Below are positions 36,201-46,516 of a stretch of DNA of 64,000 bases, one piece after another; position 1 is the stretch's first letter; every line of letters starts with the position of its first letter. Under the pieces are notes generated by a model, which saw only the letters and a list, made by a program, of their open reading frames with translations, had not been told where the DNA came from and searched no databases. The stretch comes from Pelomyxa schiedti (Eukaryota > Evosea > Pelobiontida > Pelomyxidae): positions 21,885 through 85,884 of the forward strand of contig JAHLWZ010000829.1 of the NCBI GenBank assembly GCA_020536535.1. The letters run 5' to 3'. Position numbers and translations under genes: made by a program.

Positions 36201-37259
36201 AGAAGCTGAAGAGTAGAAGTAGAATGAAAACAGAGGCAGTGACTGCTGCAAAGCAATACAGTGTAATAAACTTGATTGTCCCAGGAAGCCAGCGTGTGAA
36301 AATACACAAAATTTTCATGACAATAAGGAGGTCTCCTAATGATAATGAATTTACATAGAAAGAGTAATCAGAAGGAACCAGAGTTGGTATACAGCGAACT
36401 ATTTGGCATTGTTGACAGGAAAACTAAACCAAGAAGCTGAAGGATTTGCAGAAGGTGGCAGAAGTTCATTACACTAGGGAAAAGGTATCAGAAAAACAAT
36501 GCAAGAAAAAATATTGGCATACAGCTTGTGAGGAACATAGGAGTTCAGCTCAAAGCAAAAATTAAATAATTCCTTGACAGCTAAGTATTTAGAACAAAAA
36601 CGCCCCCATGAGCTCAATAAATTAGACACATCAAGAGAAGTGCCCCAAGTTGCTGCAGAGGCAGAAACGGATTTTTCATCACTACTTTCGCTGGTTGATG
36701 TAGTTCCCGAAACAGATCTTTTTCCTAAGAATGCACTTGATGCTTGAGGTGATGTATGCGAGGGAGTAGGTGATGGGCGTTGTGATGCCACTCTTGATGC
36801 ATCAGGTGATATTAATAAGGCAGGAACCTCCTGCTCTGGGGGTTCCTTTCCCTCAACATTCTGTTCCAGCGACAAAGCCGCCAAATTAGCAGTTATCATA
36901 GCAATAGGAATAGTTGAGGTTGCGGATGGTAAAGAACTGTGCCCATGACTTCCACTGTAACACGTGTCATATGATAAAAAACCAAGAAAAATCAGAAAGG
37001 AGAAAGGAAAGTAAATAGCAAGGCATACATACCTCCTGTGTCTCGCACTTCTCTGTGGAGAACTTGTTTCAGCAGAGATCCGCACACGGCGTGCAGATCT
37101 GAAAGATGGGATCTCCTCACTCGTGGATGAAACACCACTTCCAGACAATGGAGTGGCAGTTCCCACACACAAAGCATTGGTTTTTGTTGTAGTTGTGGTG
37201 GTTGTCGTTGTTGTGGTTGCGGCCGCTGCAGCAGCGGGAGAGGCCGGTAGATCCGTCAT
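30208..37259 (-). CDS. TmcB-like transmembrane PAS adenylyl cyclase
   Basis: Very large multi-spanning membrane protein with a cytosolic class III cyclase. From the N-terminus: Ala/Thr-rich MTDLPASP start and Ser/Pro-rich linker (37259-36600), a block of hydrophobic helices (about 36550-34830), a region with TPR-like helices of the TmcB kind (KFPESFSLWLAYAEAIM, AVLRAYAEYLADVKQNF; about 34950 and 34300), more membrane helices (about 33900-32800) around a PilJ-like sensor segment (VNYAGSRRSLSLRLLTLI, about 32740), a PAS domain (ITGYAATQVVGKHFSVLL, LDGTAFPANATLSLF; about 31690-31400), a signalling helix (MYEELLFSVLPRQIAYRI) and the catalytic domain: VMFADVVQFT, IEKIK..TIGDCYFC, IRVGINTGPVFAGIVG, DIFGSTVNVASRM (31170-30480). 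Both metal Asp residues are present, and Lys in KIK plus Asp in DIFG favour ATP over GTP. More than 20 small introns; many N-terminal joins were not individually phased. Confidence 0.88.
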
Positions 37260-37589
37260 AGCGGTTTTTTGTAATAGTGTGAATTTGTTTCGACGTACAG
37301 CCCCTTTTGCAGGCAGTTCTCAGGGCCGTAGATGTTCCGGTTCCGAATTCGTTTTTATCCATCAACGGCTGATCATTACATCAACCAAGGGTTGTTCTTT
37401 GAACAACTTATTCCCCCCAACTTGTGTTCGTCCATATTGACGTTTTATTTGCTGTTCTTAAAATACTGGAGGAAACGCTTTTGCGTGGGTTGATGGAATG
37501 ACAGTGGTGCCCTGCGTGCTATTTTTAAGGGCGCACGGGGAGGGGTTTACATATAATTATTAAAATACAAGTAAGTAAAAAGAGTGAAA
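37260..37589. promoter_or_regulatory. Divergent promoter region
   Basis: The cyclase gene leaves to the left and the GPI-type protein gene to the right, with about 330 bp between start codons. AT-rich DNA precedes the right-hand gene (about 37550-37580). No specific box is identified. Confidence 0.4.
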
Positions 37590-38309
37590 ATGCACTCTAG
37601 CGTATCAAGTGCGGTTGTTATCTCCCTCGTGTTATCTTCCGCTGTCAATGCTATGTACAGGCTGGAGACGTACTATTCTGAAACAGGTTTGTATGTGCGT
37701 TTCGTATGGCTTTGATCTGATGTAATCTTACCCAGATTGTGGAGGTGACGTAGTGTACGCATACACAGAATACGAAGACCCATGCACCTGCCCCTGGACA
37801 TGTCAAGAGACAGCTGAGATTCCAGGGTACTGGGAGGACTGTGTCTGTGTTGATGATATCGACTTCGATGAGATCTTCCCCACACAACAGTGAGTCCACG
37901 TAACAAGATATGATCTGTCGTTTGACAGTTACAATTAGGTGGGTGGCTCTGGAACTCTTTGGGTCAACGCCCTGCACTGGTGATTATAAACAAGCCATTG
38001 GATTGCCAAACGACGTCTGCACTGAAATAACTGACGGCACATCGCGGAATTACGTTTGCAGTGGGACTGAAGTCGAGCTGTCAGAGTGCACCAGCACCGC
38101 ATGCGACGAAGACTGCACAAATACCACAATGCCCGTTGATTCCTGTGTGGAAGTATCTGCTGGTGTTCACGAGCTCGCTTTATGTAGCACTAGCAGCGCT
38201 GCCTATGCTCTCCCCACTGTGCTCCTTATGTTCTTAGGCGCTTCGCTTTGGGTATGCCTTCGCTTTTTTTCTGTTTTGATGTTCAGCCAACCCTTTGTTG
38301 CAGGTATAA
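37590..38309 (+). CDS. Secreted cysteine-rich protein, probable GPI anchor
   Basis: Cell-surface protein of about 170 residues with no recognised family. It begins with a classic signal peptide (MHSSVSSAVVISLVLSSAVNA). Two exons encode an acidic, cysteine-rich ectodomain with regularly spaced Cys (DPCTCPWTCQET, EDCVCVDD, STPCTGDY, DVCTEI, YVCSGTE, SECTSTACDEDCTN, DSCVEV). The C-terminus is a hydrophobic tail after small residues (STSSAAYALPTVLLMFLGASLW), as in GPI-attachment signals. The last intron (about 38251-38303) leaves only Val and a stop, so the protein ends just after the tail. Other introns lie at about 37687-37735 and 37891-37938. A short single-pass membrane protein is the alternative. 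Confidence 0.7.
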
Positions 38310-38691
38310 CTGAGCTGCCGTTGACGTTGTTTATAGCTCACTACAACAATAAAATTTTGCATTTTTGCGACTTGTTTTGTTTAGAGCACCGAAGCTACAA
38401 GGACAGGTGATTTTGATGAAACCCTTGCTCAAAAGGTACTTCGCAAACACATCCCTTTTTCTCTGTGATGGCAGTTGTTTGGGCTTTCTGTGGCTTGTTA
38501 GTTAGAGGTATTCGAGGATTCAGTGAAGAAAAAGAACCCCGTTGCTCTTCAACTTCAAAAAAATGTTTTTTTTTTTAGCTACAAAAAATGGAGTTACTTC
38601 CGCTCTGTTTCCTATGTATCATTCATTCCTTATCTTTCGTAACTCCATTGTTCCTCACGCTTGCCCAAGAGGTTGATTGAGGATAAGGCAC
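38310..38691. other. Convergent 3' region
   Basis: About 380 bp between converging genes. It contains a poly-T tract at about 38566-38576 and no supported coding sequence; both 3' UTRs and terminators should lie here. Confidence 0.4.
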
Positions 38692-41415
38692 TCAGTGACC
38701 TCCGGAGGAGCCACTCCTGGTCTTGTGGTGCCTGCTGGAATCCGACTTGGTGTGAGGCCTCTTCTCCGAGGACGCCGGGGCGTCGTCGGCCGGCTCTGGC
38801 GACTTGGTGGACGACGCTGTCTCAGTGGCCGGGCTCGAGGCTGAACTCTTGGCCTTGCCTCCCTTTGCTTTGCTCGACGACGCCGCCGCGAGCTTCTCCT
38901 GAAGGACGTGCGTCATTTCCACGTTCTCCTCCTCCAGCCTCTCGCTGAGTACGTTGAGTTGCTCGATGAAGGGAAGCGCCGATATCTTCTCAGCCAGAGC
39001 TCCGGCGGCTTCGTTTAGGACCTCTATATCGGTGGAGCTTCCATCCAAGTACTTTTGCCACCTTTGTGTGCATTTAGTTGGGGGCTACCTTGTTTCACAT
39101 GCGAGGAGAGAGTTGTACCTATGAAGGTCTTCGAGGTGTTGATCCAAGTTTCTTCGCAGCACTGCCAAGCCTCTTGTGTTGACTCTAAATTGCTCCTTGT
39201 GCTCATTCAGTTGATTCTCGGTCTTCTCCTTTTGTACAGTCTCCTTCTTGAGATTTGACTTTAATGACTCTACCTAAAAGGTATTTAGTATCCACTAGCC
39301 CCTTTGGTGGAAACGGCACCTCTGTTTCAACTTCCTGGAGATGCTCTTCCAACAAAGCTTTCTTTTCTACAAGAGATCGCGTCTTCTTTTCCTCAGTAGC
39401 GAGTTGTTCCGTCAGCACCTTTTCACCACCTTCCTTTGCTTGGACGGCTTCAGTGAGTGAAGCCACCTTGTTTTGAGCTACTATTAACTCTTCCTTGACG
39501 GCCTTGAGTTCAGCAGCGAGTTTCTTGTTTTTGGCTTGTTCAGCATCACATAACTGTTGAATGGCTTCGATCTACAAGTAAGTGTCAGTAAGGTCCTTCA
39601 AGATACAGTAGTCGTACTTGCTCAGCTAATTGATTATTCCTTTCCTCTAATGTTTGTGTTTTGGCGAGGAGATTATTTCTTTCTGCCTCCACAGCCATCA
39701 AGTTTTGCCGAAGGAGAGCTATTTCTCGTTCCTGAGTTACGAGTCAGCGAGCATCCATTCTTAAGAGCATACCTTCTCTTCCAAGACTCGTTGCTGTGCC
39801 AGGAATTGTTCACGGAGGGCAACTAATTCCTCATGGGTTGTGTCCCATTTCTTCTTCTCCTCTTCGATTTGGATGCTTTAAAGAATTATTTACAAAGTTT
39901 GCAGACTGTGAACCAAACTTGGCCTGAGCTAAATTAGCCGTAAGGTCATAATTCATCTTCACAAGCTCATCTCTGCTCTTTTTCTCCAGTTCTCCTCTCT
40001 CTGTGACCTCATCAAGTTTATTGGCGATATCGTTCATTTGTTTTTTATTGGTTATGGCCGAGTGAAACAAGCTGGTGTAGAGAGCAAGAGCTCGATCATC
40101 AACCTAAACAATATTAGAAAATCATGGGTACAAGGTTAGCCTTACAGTTCCCTCAAGAATCTCATCAATATCCAACAGTCTTGAAATACCCATTTTTCTT
40201 TCTGCATGAGTCATTACAAATTCCAACACGTCGCGGGTGTCCATCTGAGAAAGGATTACACGGCAAAGCTCAACCAAGTGATTAGTGTACAGCTAAAAGT
40301 TCCTCCCAGGTGTGTCCCAAAATATCTGGGTCATAATGGTGGCACAAGGCAGCAAAAGCGAGACCGTTTGAGAAGCTAACATAATCTCAGCAAAAGGGAA
40401 TATAAAATAGGTAACAGCAAACCTGGTCCTGTAGTTGGTGATAGTAACTCCCGCGTAACTGTAAGTTTGGTGAGAAGGACAAACGCCTGTGAAAACATAA
40501 GACAAAGGAATTACCCAGCTGTTTGAGTCTTGACCCATTCCAACAGCATCTCCTCAGGACCTTAGGGCACAAGTAAGAGTTCATGAACCATCCACATAGA
40601 CACGGATGCAAACCTGCTTTACCACTTCCAGTCCTTGTTGTAGAGGTAACAACTACATTCATTCGGAAACGGCGATAAAGAGTCCACAAAAGACCCAGAA
40701 TGTTTCTCAAATCCTTATGAGCATCAACAATGTCTATAAGTAACGGTAAGTTTAAAACAAATGAGACTACAAAAACGCCCAATGACAAGAGCAAAAACGG
40801 CACGCTGGAAAGCATAAAAGCAACTCTAACACCAACAAGAACAAAAGGGAAAATAAACTGTACTTTCAGCAGCATATCCACATTGTGCAGTATTAATCCC
40901 GGTCTCCCTCTCCAAGTGACGGAGAGCCAAATGGCAGTTTGTTACTTTTTGAATCCTTGTTTTTGGGCTGCTATCATAGCGCTCACGCATTTTACTTCCT
41001 GTGAGAAGCTCAAAGAAGTTGATGATGAGGATTCCGTCCTCGAGGTCAGTTCGTAAGTCGGTCACTGTCATTTGACGTTTTGCAAGAGTTTGAGCCATCC
41101 ATCCAGTGAAGGCCTGTTTTAATTACGGGATTGAGAATGTACGACAATGAAATATGTTTAAGGCAATGTAACCTTCTCTTGGATGATTTGCCACTACATA
41201 GAGTTAGAATGAGTGAATTCTTTGGTGTTAAGAGGTAACCTTCTCCTCTTTTCTCGTTTTAGTTGTCGTAGTTGCCTAAAGTGAGGAAACCAGAAAAGAA
41301 GAAAATTAAAAAAGTGAAAACAACCAAAGAGCCAAGAAAAAAATAATTACAAACTAGCTCGAACAGAAAGCAACAAAAAAAAGTGTCTTGAATGAATGAA
41401 AGGAAAGGTCACCAT
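38692..41415 (-). CDS. Tandem calponin-homology coiled-coil protein, cortexillin-like
   Basis: Predicted actin-bundling protein of the cell cortex. Exon 1 is the initiator Met alone (41413-41415); the next short exon gives ATTTKTRKEEK, then WQIIQEK, then AFTGWMAQTLAKRQMTVTDL. CH1 contains DLEDGILIINFFELLTG and SPKTRIQKVTNCHLALRHLE (about 41110-40880). CH2 follows (DAHKDLRNILGLLWTLYRRF, FSPNLQLRGSYYHQLQDG, about 40720-40400), then EILEGTVDDRALALYTSLFHSA. A long coiled coil (about 40090-39040) ends in a Lys/Ser/Pro-rich tail. The start pattern W-x-I-x-Q followed by AFTGW matches Dictyostelium cortexillins as I remember them, so a cortexillin is favoured over alpha-actinin: no spectrin repeats or EF-hands are visible. 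Over a dozen short introns. Confidence 0.82.
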
Positions 41416-41907
41416 CAATTACGGCTGGGGCTTTGTTCTTCTCTTGGTTTTTTTTGTTTTTTTGTCTTGTTTTCGTTTGTTTTTTGTTTTTCTCGCGAAA
41501 AGCAAATTTCTTTTTCTGGGTCGGTGCCCGGGGTAGTGTGAAAGGAAAAAAGTTACCATAAAAAGTGTTGGATTTTTATGAACTCAATCACCGGCCACAC
41601 CCAGCCACAGCCACACAACCCAACGTTTGAAGTCCCACAGCCGTCTCTTAGTAGTTAAAGCTCACCCGGATGAGCCAATTCAGGTCAGGGAACCATCTGT
41701 TCCCCGTACCCTGCTTCCGCTATGTTCGTGGTGCTACGCAGATAGTTGTGTCTTTCGGCTGCCTCTTCGCTCGAGTTACTTTCTTGGGCAAGACCTCATA
41801 AACGTGTAAAGAAAGGCGAAAGTTAAAAAGCTGAAACAAAAATCAACAGCCGGCCGTGGTTTTGGTGCTGCTGCGTAGTTACACACCGTCGGTGGTCCTT
41901 GGACTAA
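41416..41907. promoter_or_regulatory. Divergent promoter region of CH and PP2C-like genes
   Basis: About 490 bp between divergent start codons. It contains a T-rich stretch on the plus strand (41440-41515, with runs of TTTTTGT) and no supported gene. The open frame at 41627-41809 looks accidental. Confidence 0.4.
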
Positions 41908-44139
41908 ATGGCAGCCTCATCAGGATCTCTTCCCAACTTGGACGTGGGCTACGTTCTACACACTGCCCTGCGCCTCGAGCTCGAGAAACTTCAGCAGTAC
42001 ACTGACGAGCTGCAGGAAAAACAGAGGAAGTACCAGGCCAAGTTGGCTCTCCTCACTGCACACCAACTCCAAGTTGCTCCTGTTCTTTCATTTTCCTCAA
42101 TGCCCGTTTCTTTACGTGTCGTTTCGTATTGATTTTTATTTTTTCTTCTCAACAAAAAGAACCAAGCGACGATATCCGAGGGCTCTAGTGCTTTGAAGAA
42201 ACTTTGTGAAGAAAGGGACCCTGATGCAGGGTTTGATTTTTACTGCAGAGACCTCCCTCATGTACTTTTCTCCAGCTTTACAATAAGGCAATTAATTCAC
42301 TTTATTAATACTTTACTATCTAAGGTACCAGTGAAAGCTGTGCCGGACAATCTTAACCCTTTGTTGGTAGTTGAAGGTCCCAGTGATAAAACTGAGTGGA
42401 ATGGTGTTGTTTGTGCAGGAACCATTTCTACTTACCCTCGACTGTCTCCCACGGAAAAAGTAGGTGCTACATTTTTGATGAGATCCCACTCACCCAATCC
42501 CACACAGGTCGGGGATCCAATCTGCGATACCTTTGCTTTTCAAATGTTTGAAGGGCGTAGAATTGCTGTTGGTATGGTATACCTTCCTTCTCTCGTGTTT
42601 AAAATATATCTCAGCTATTGCCGATGGGTGCAATTGGGGTCCCAGTGTACGGGATGCAGCAGCAGCAGCTACAAATAAATTTGTGCAATCTCTGGTTGAA
42701 CATCAAAGGTTCCAAATTTCTTGTCTCCTTTCTGCCTATTCACTGCCTCTTAGTGAAGTCGAAACAATAAGGGATGCAGGGCCAATACTTCTACGTTCAA
42801 TTGCCAAAGCGCACAATGCTATCATATCCAGGCAGGGAGTTCGAATTTATGGCACAACAACTCTCCTTGGAGGATACATTTTGCCATTGGAAAATCGCAA
42901 ACCGACATATGTTGACTTCCCAAAACTTACCTCTTGCTCAAATTACTAGGAAAAAAAGACAACAAAAGGAAGGAAGAAAAATTCTTCTTCTGATGAAGGA
43001 TCGGCATTAACACCAGGTGGTTAAATCTCCAAGTCTTGTCCCAACTCACTTGTGACAGAGCCCCCACAACAATTTGGCTGTACTATAATTAGCGTTGGTG
43101 ATTGTAAAGTATTTAGGTGGTCTGCAAGAACTCACCGCTTTATTGACGTCACGTAGGCTGTCTCAGTTAAGTTTTGTACTGAACACGTTATGTTAGAAAG
43201 GACAACCTCAGGAATGCAGCTTCAATTGATACTGCAGACCCAGGAGGGAGGCTTGGACCATTTGTTGATGACTCTCAACCAGACTTACGGAATATGTACA
43301 TGCATTACACGGAATGTGACCATAACGACCTTATTCTCTTTCTGAGGTTCTTCTTTCGTTCTTATGTTTTCGTAACACAACCCAGTGATGGCGTCCACTG
43401 CAACCTCTCTCCCGAATTCCTTGGCGTTGGACCTGGTGTTCTCTGTGATCAATTTCATTCAATGTCTTGGGATGAGGCTGTTCAAGCAAATAAAAAATTG
43501 GCCCTGGAGCTTAGAGAGACATTCATGTCAGTGGCCCTTGATTTATTTTGTTATTCTGAAGTATTTAGGGCCTCGAAATTGGAAGACATTATCTTTTCTT
43601 CCAGAGCTTCTGACCCTGCATTCTTGCATGACAGCATGCTTTCTGTAGATATCACCCCCCCTTTTGTGAATGAAACCATCCTCAATTACTGCAACGAAAT
43701 CACAGCCCCCAGCAGGTAAAACGAATCTACTTCCGCGAGCACCATCGCCAACCCTCACAAAATAAACAGAGCGTTCATGGAAGAGCACCCAATGCAAAAG
43801 CAACCTATAGATTACCGCCGGTACCCCGGGAAAATGGACCACGCCACATGTGTAACCATCCGCATTAACACATCCAGCGAAGCTGTAGTAACAGAAATTC
43901 CACAACCAAACCCACGCTGCACAACACCCAGTAGCACAAGCAGCAGCAGCAACAATCACACGGCCTCACGCAGCACAACCCCGGGCTCTGCTACTGCCTC
44001 TGCAACAAGGTCCTCAACTCCATCACCAACATCAACAACAGCCACGGCACTATCCAATATCAGGCCCTCCACTCCCTCTGAGGATGTTTCCACCAGGGGG
44101 ACCTCTTCCCCCTCCCCATCCCACAGAAAAAGGCACTGA
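41908..44139 (+). CDS. PP2C-like (PPM family) phosphatase, divergent
   Basis: Predicted metal-dependent Ser/Thr phosphatase or pseudophosphatase. It opens with a coiled-coil segment (LRLELEKLQQYTDELQEKQRKY). PPM-type motifs follow in order: an N-terminal strand leading to FEGRRIAVAIADGCNWG (in place of DGHGG; about 42545 and 42620), GTTTLLGGYIL (about 42850), SVGDCKVFRW (about 43095), FVTQPSDGVHCNL (about 43375-43410) and MDHATCVTIRI (about 43834). The Asp of DG, of SDG and of MDH correspond to metal ligands, so catalysis is possible, but the usual DGHGG and DN signatures are altered. A Ser/Thr/Pro-rich tail of about 90 residues ends at the stop. Introns are about 45-80 nt. I recall similar divergent PP2C proteins in amoebae; this is not confirmed. 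Confidence 0.72.
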
Positions 44140-44290
44140 AACAAACACCCAACCAACAAACACAAACAACCTTGTGCTCAATTGTTGTAGGTAAAACAAA
44201 ACATTCGCCAAACACGGAAACATCTCGAATCCCCCAAAAAAGAAAAAAAAAAAAAAGAACCCAGCGGACCGATCGCCGTGCCCTGCGCAA

Positions 44291-45325
44291 ATGTGCTGCC
44301 GAGTTTGTTGTGGACTTGGGGACGACGCCCTGGTGAGGGACTTTGAGGAGTGGGTGAGGGGAGACGGAGCCGCGGCGGCGGAGACGAAGCCGCGGGGGGG
44401 AGGAGGGGGAGGCGGCAAGGGGCCGCAGGCGTGGCCCGTGTTCCGCTTCGTGTGGGGCGACGAGAACCTGGTCAGGGTGCCCACGGAGCCAGGGACCCCC
44501 GAGGACGTCGCCTTCCTGCTGGCCCACTCTGGCGGCGGTGGCGGGGGCGCCGCCGAGGCCTCCGGCGGGGGTCGCGGGACCACCCAGCAGCGGCGCAGGG
44601 GGGCCGGCGGCGGCGGGGGCGAGGAGCCCCAGCAGGCCGCGGCGGCGGTGCCCCCAAACGCGCGCGGGGCCGTGAGTTTGCTGAGGACGTTCCAGGGTGG
44701 ACTGTATCCGACTTTATTGAAGATTGTCGCCCCGGTTCTGTGCCCAAAGGTGTGGTGTGTTGGGTGTAATTGTGGGTGGATAATTCTGGTGGGGACTTGA
44801 TCTGAACTTCTGTCTTCATTTAGTTATGCTAAGTATTTGAACTAGGGTTGCTGCTGTCTGTGTGCATTTAAAGTCAGGTACTTTGACCCTGAGGCAATGC
44901 TCAATAACTGGAGGACCCTGGTGTGCAAATCAATTGGGGTTTTCCTTACACGAAGACTCAACTCTTCTGTTGCATTCTCTTCTGAATCGTGCACTGAGCC
45001 AGCAGCATCCAAGAACAGCCGGTCTCCACTCCACGCGTTGCCTGCAGAAGTACTCAAACTGATAATTCTGATGCTAAGGCCTGTAATTCCAAAAGAACCT
45101 CCAGTGGAAGTACTATTGCTCCCACTTGTTAGTCCTACAGCACTAGTATCTCCCATATTCCTAACTAATAATAACACCACTGTAACCCTACTTAATTTAA
45201 AACCAAAAAGGCCCACAAGGGGTTATACCATAACATACAAAAGCCTGTTGCCAAAATACTGCACTTGCAGACTGAACTGCGAAAGCAATCACAGAGTAAC
45301 TAATACCTGCCTTGCGAGAAAATAG
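44291..45325 (+). CDS. Gly-rich protein with possible C-terminal F-box-like helix, model uncertain
   Basis: Not recognised. The start MCCRVCCGLGDDALVRDF leads into a Gly/Ala-rich first exon coded by very GC-rich DNA (44330-44690) and containing AWPVFRFVWGDENLVRVP. The frame changes near 44650-44690: REFAEDVPGWTVSDFIEDC (other frame, about 44670-44740) looks genuine, so a small intron or an error in the G-rich tract is likely. After an intron (about 44754-44874) comes YFDPEAMLNNWRTLVCKSIG, then LHALPAEVLKLIILMLRP, which resembles the first helix of an F-box, and a tail to 45325. No downstream substrate domain is visible. Confidence 0.45.
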
Positions 45326-45539
45326 CATGAGACACTATTCCTACGTGATAGCTGAACGACCACGCCGTGCGTTTTTTGCTTTCTTATCATTTTTCTCACT
45401 CGAATTACTAATCAGTAAGCGAAAATTTTTACCTGAAAGTCGCTTCAACCCACTTGAATAAAATAAAAAAGAAAAACAAGTTCCAGTGTTGAGGGAGGTT
45501 GCTTTTTTATTTCATTCAGGAACCCACGAGTGTTATCGT

Positions 45540-46359
45540 ATGGGTGATTGGTGGGATGTCATGTTGAGGGATGCATTCACACCAATGCATGAGGTTTTTT
45601 TCCCTAAACACAGTTGTTGGTTGTTGTCCCCAGTGGGGGAGGGGAAAAAGAAGAAACCGTTCTGAGTTGCTTTCCTTTTTCATGTAGGTACTAGAAGGAC
45701 TGTGGTTGGGAAGTATGGATGCGGCAAGGGACTACAACAAACTGAAGGCTCGTGGAATAACCCACGTGTTGCAAGTCGCAGCCGAATTAAAGCCTTTGTT
45801 TCCTTCTGTTTGTACTTTACCCTATTCGCCATTTCGGCTCAGCACTCACTTGCCTTTTTTCCGGCAAATAACAGTGGCTCAAGTACCACATTATTCCCAT
45901 TGACGATGATATAGAGTTAGCTCACAATTCTTTTGAACCGACCATAATCAAACACTAGGACAGACCTGGAGCGTCACTTCCCTGCAGCTTTCAACTTCAT
46001 AAATGAAGGAAGAGCCAGTGGTGGCGTTCTTGTCCACTGGTATTTCTATTCTTTCTCGCTCCCCCATTTCTGAGTGAAGTTCTAACATCACTTTCATATC
46101 ACCAAATTCCTGATGCTGCAGTGCTGCCGGAATTTCCCGCAGTGCAACAGTGGTTGTAATGTATTGCATGCACTCACTCCATCTTAACGTGGAAGAGGCT
46201 GTGACATATGTAAAAAGTAAGAGGAGTGTGATTTCCCCCAACGTGGGATTCCTGGCACAGCTTCAGATGCACTACACTGACTGCCTAAAGCCACACCACG
46301 CCGACCAACTCCAATACAAAATCCTCTACTATTCCATACTCCCCACTCGCATTCCATAG
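45540..46359 (+). CDS. Dual-specificity protein phosphatase
   Basis: Small cysteine phosphatase of about 200 residues. Start MGDWWDVMLRDAF, then an intron (45594-45687) to VLEGLWLGSMDAARDYN, the usual DSP opening strand, and GITHVLQVAAEL. Then YHIIPIDDD (general-acid Asp region, about 45870), NFINEGRASGGVLVHC and, after an intron (about 46039-46111), AAGISRSATVVVMYCM: together HCAAGISRS, a complete HCx5R(S) active site. The C-terminal helices read VEEAVTYVKSKRSVISPNVGFLAQL, typical of DSPs. No extra domain is seen. It is a clear relative of the minus-strand phosphatase at 61407-62629 (same GISRS core), suggesting an expanded local family. Substrate unknown. Confidence 0.87.
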
Positions 46360-46516
46360 AATTCCACCAACCTGGGAAAAAAAAAACAAGTGCCACACTA
46401 TTCACACAGTGCGTGATGGTACTGTACCCGCGAACCAGGGATTCTGGAGAGGATCTGATAGGCCTTGCGAAACAATAGTGGCATCTCGGCGTACACGAAA
46501 CATCAAGTGAATCGAG

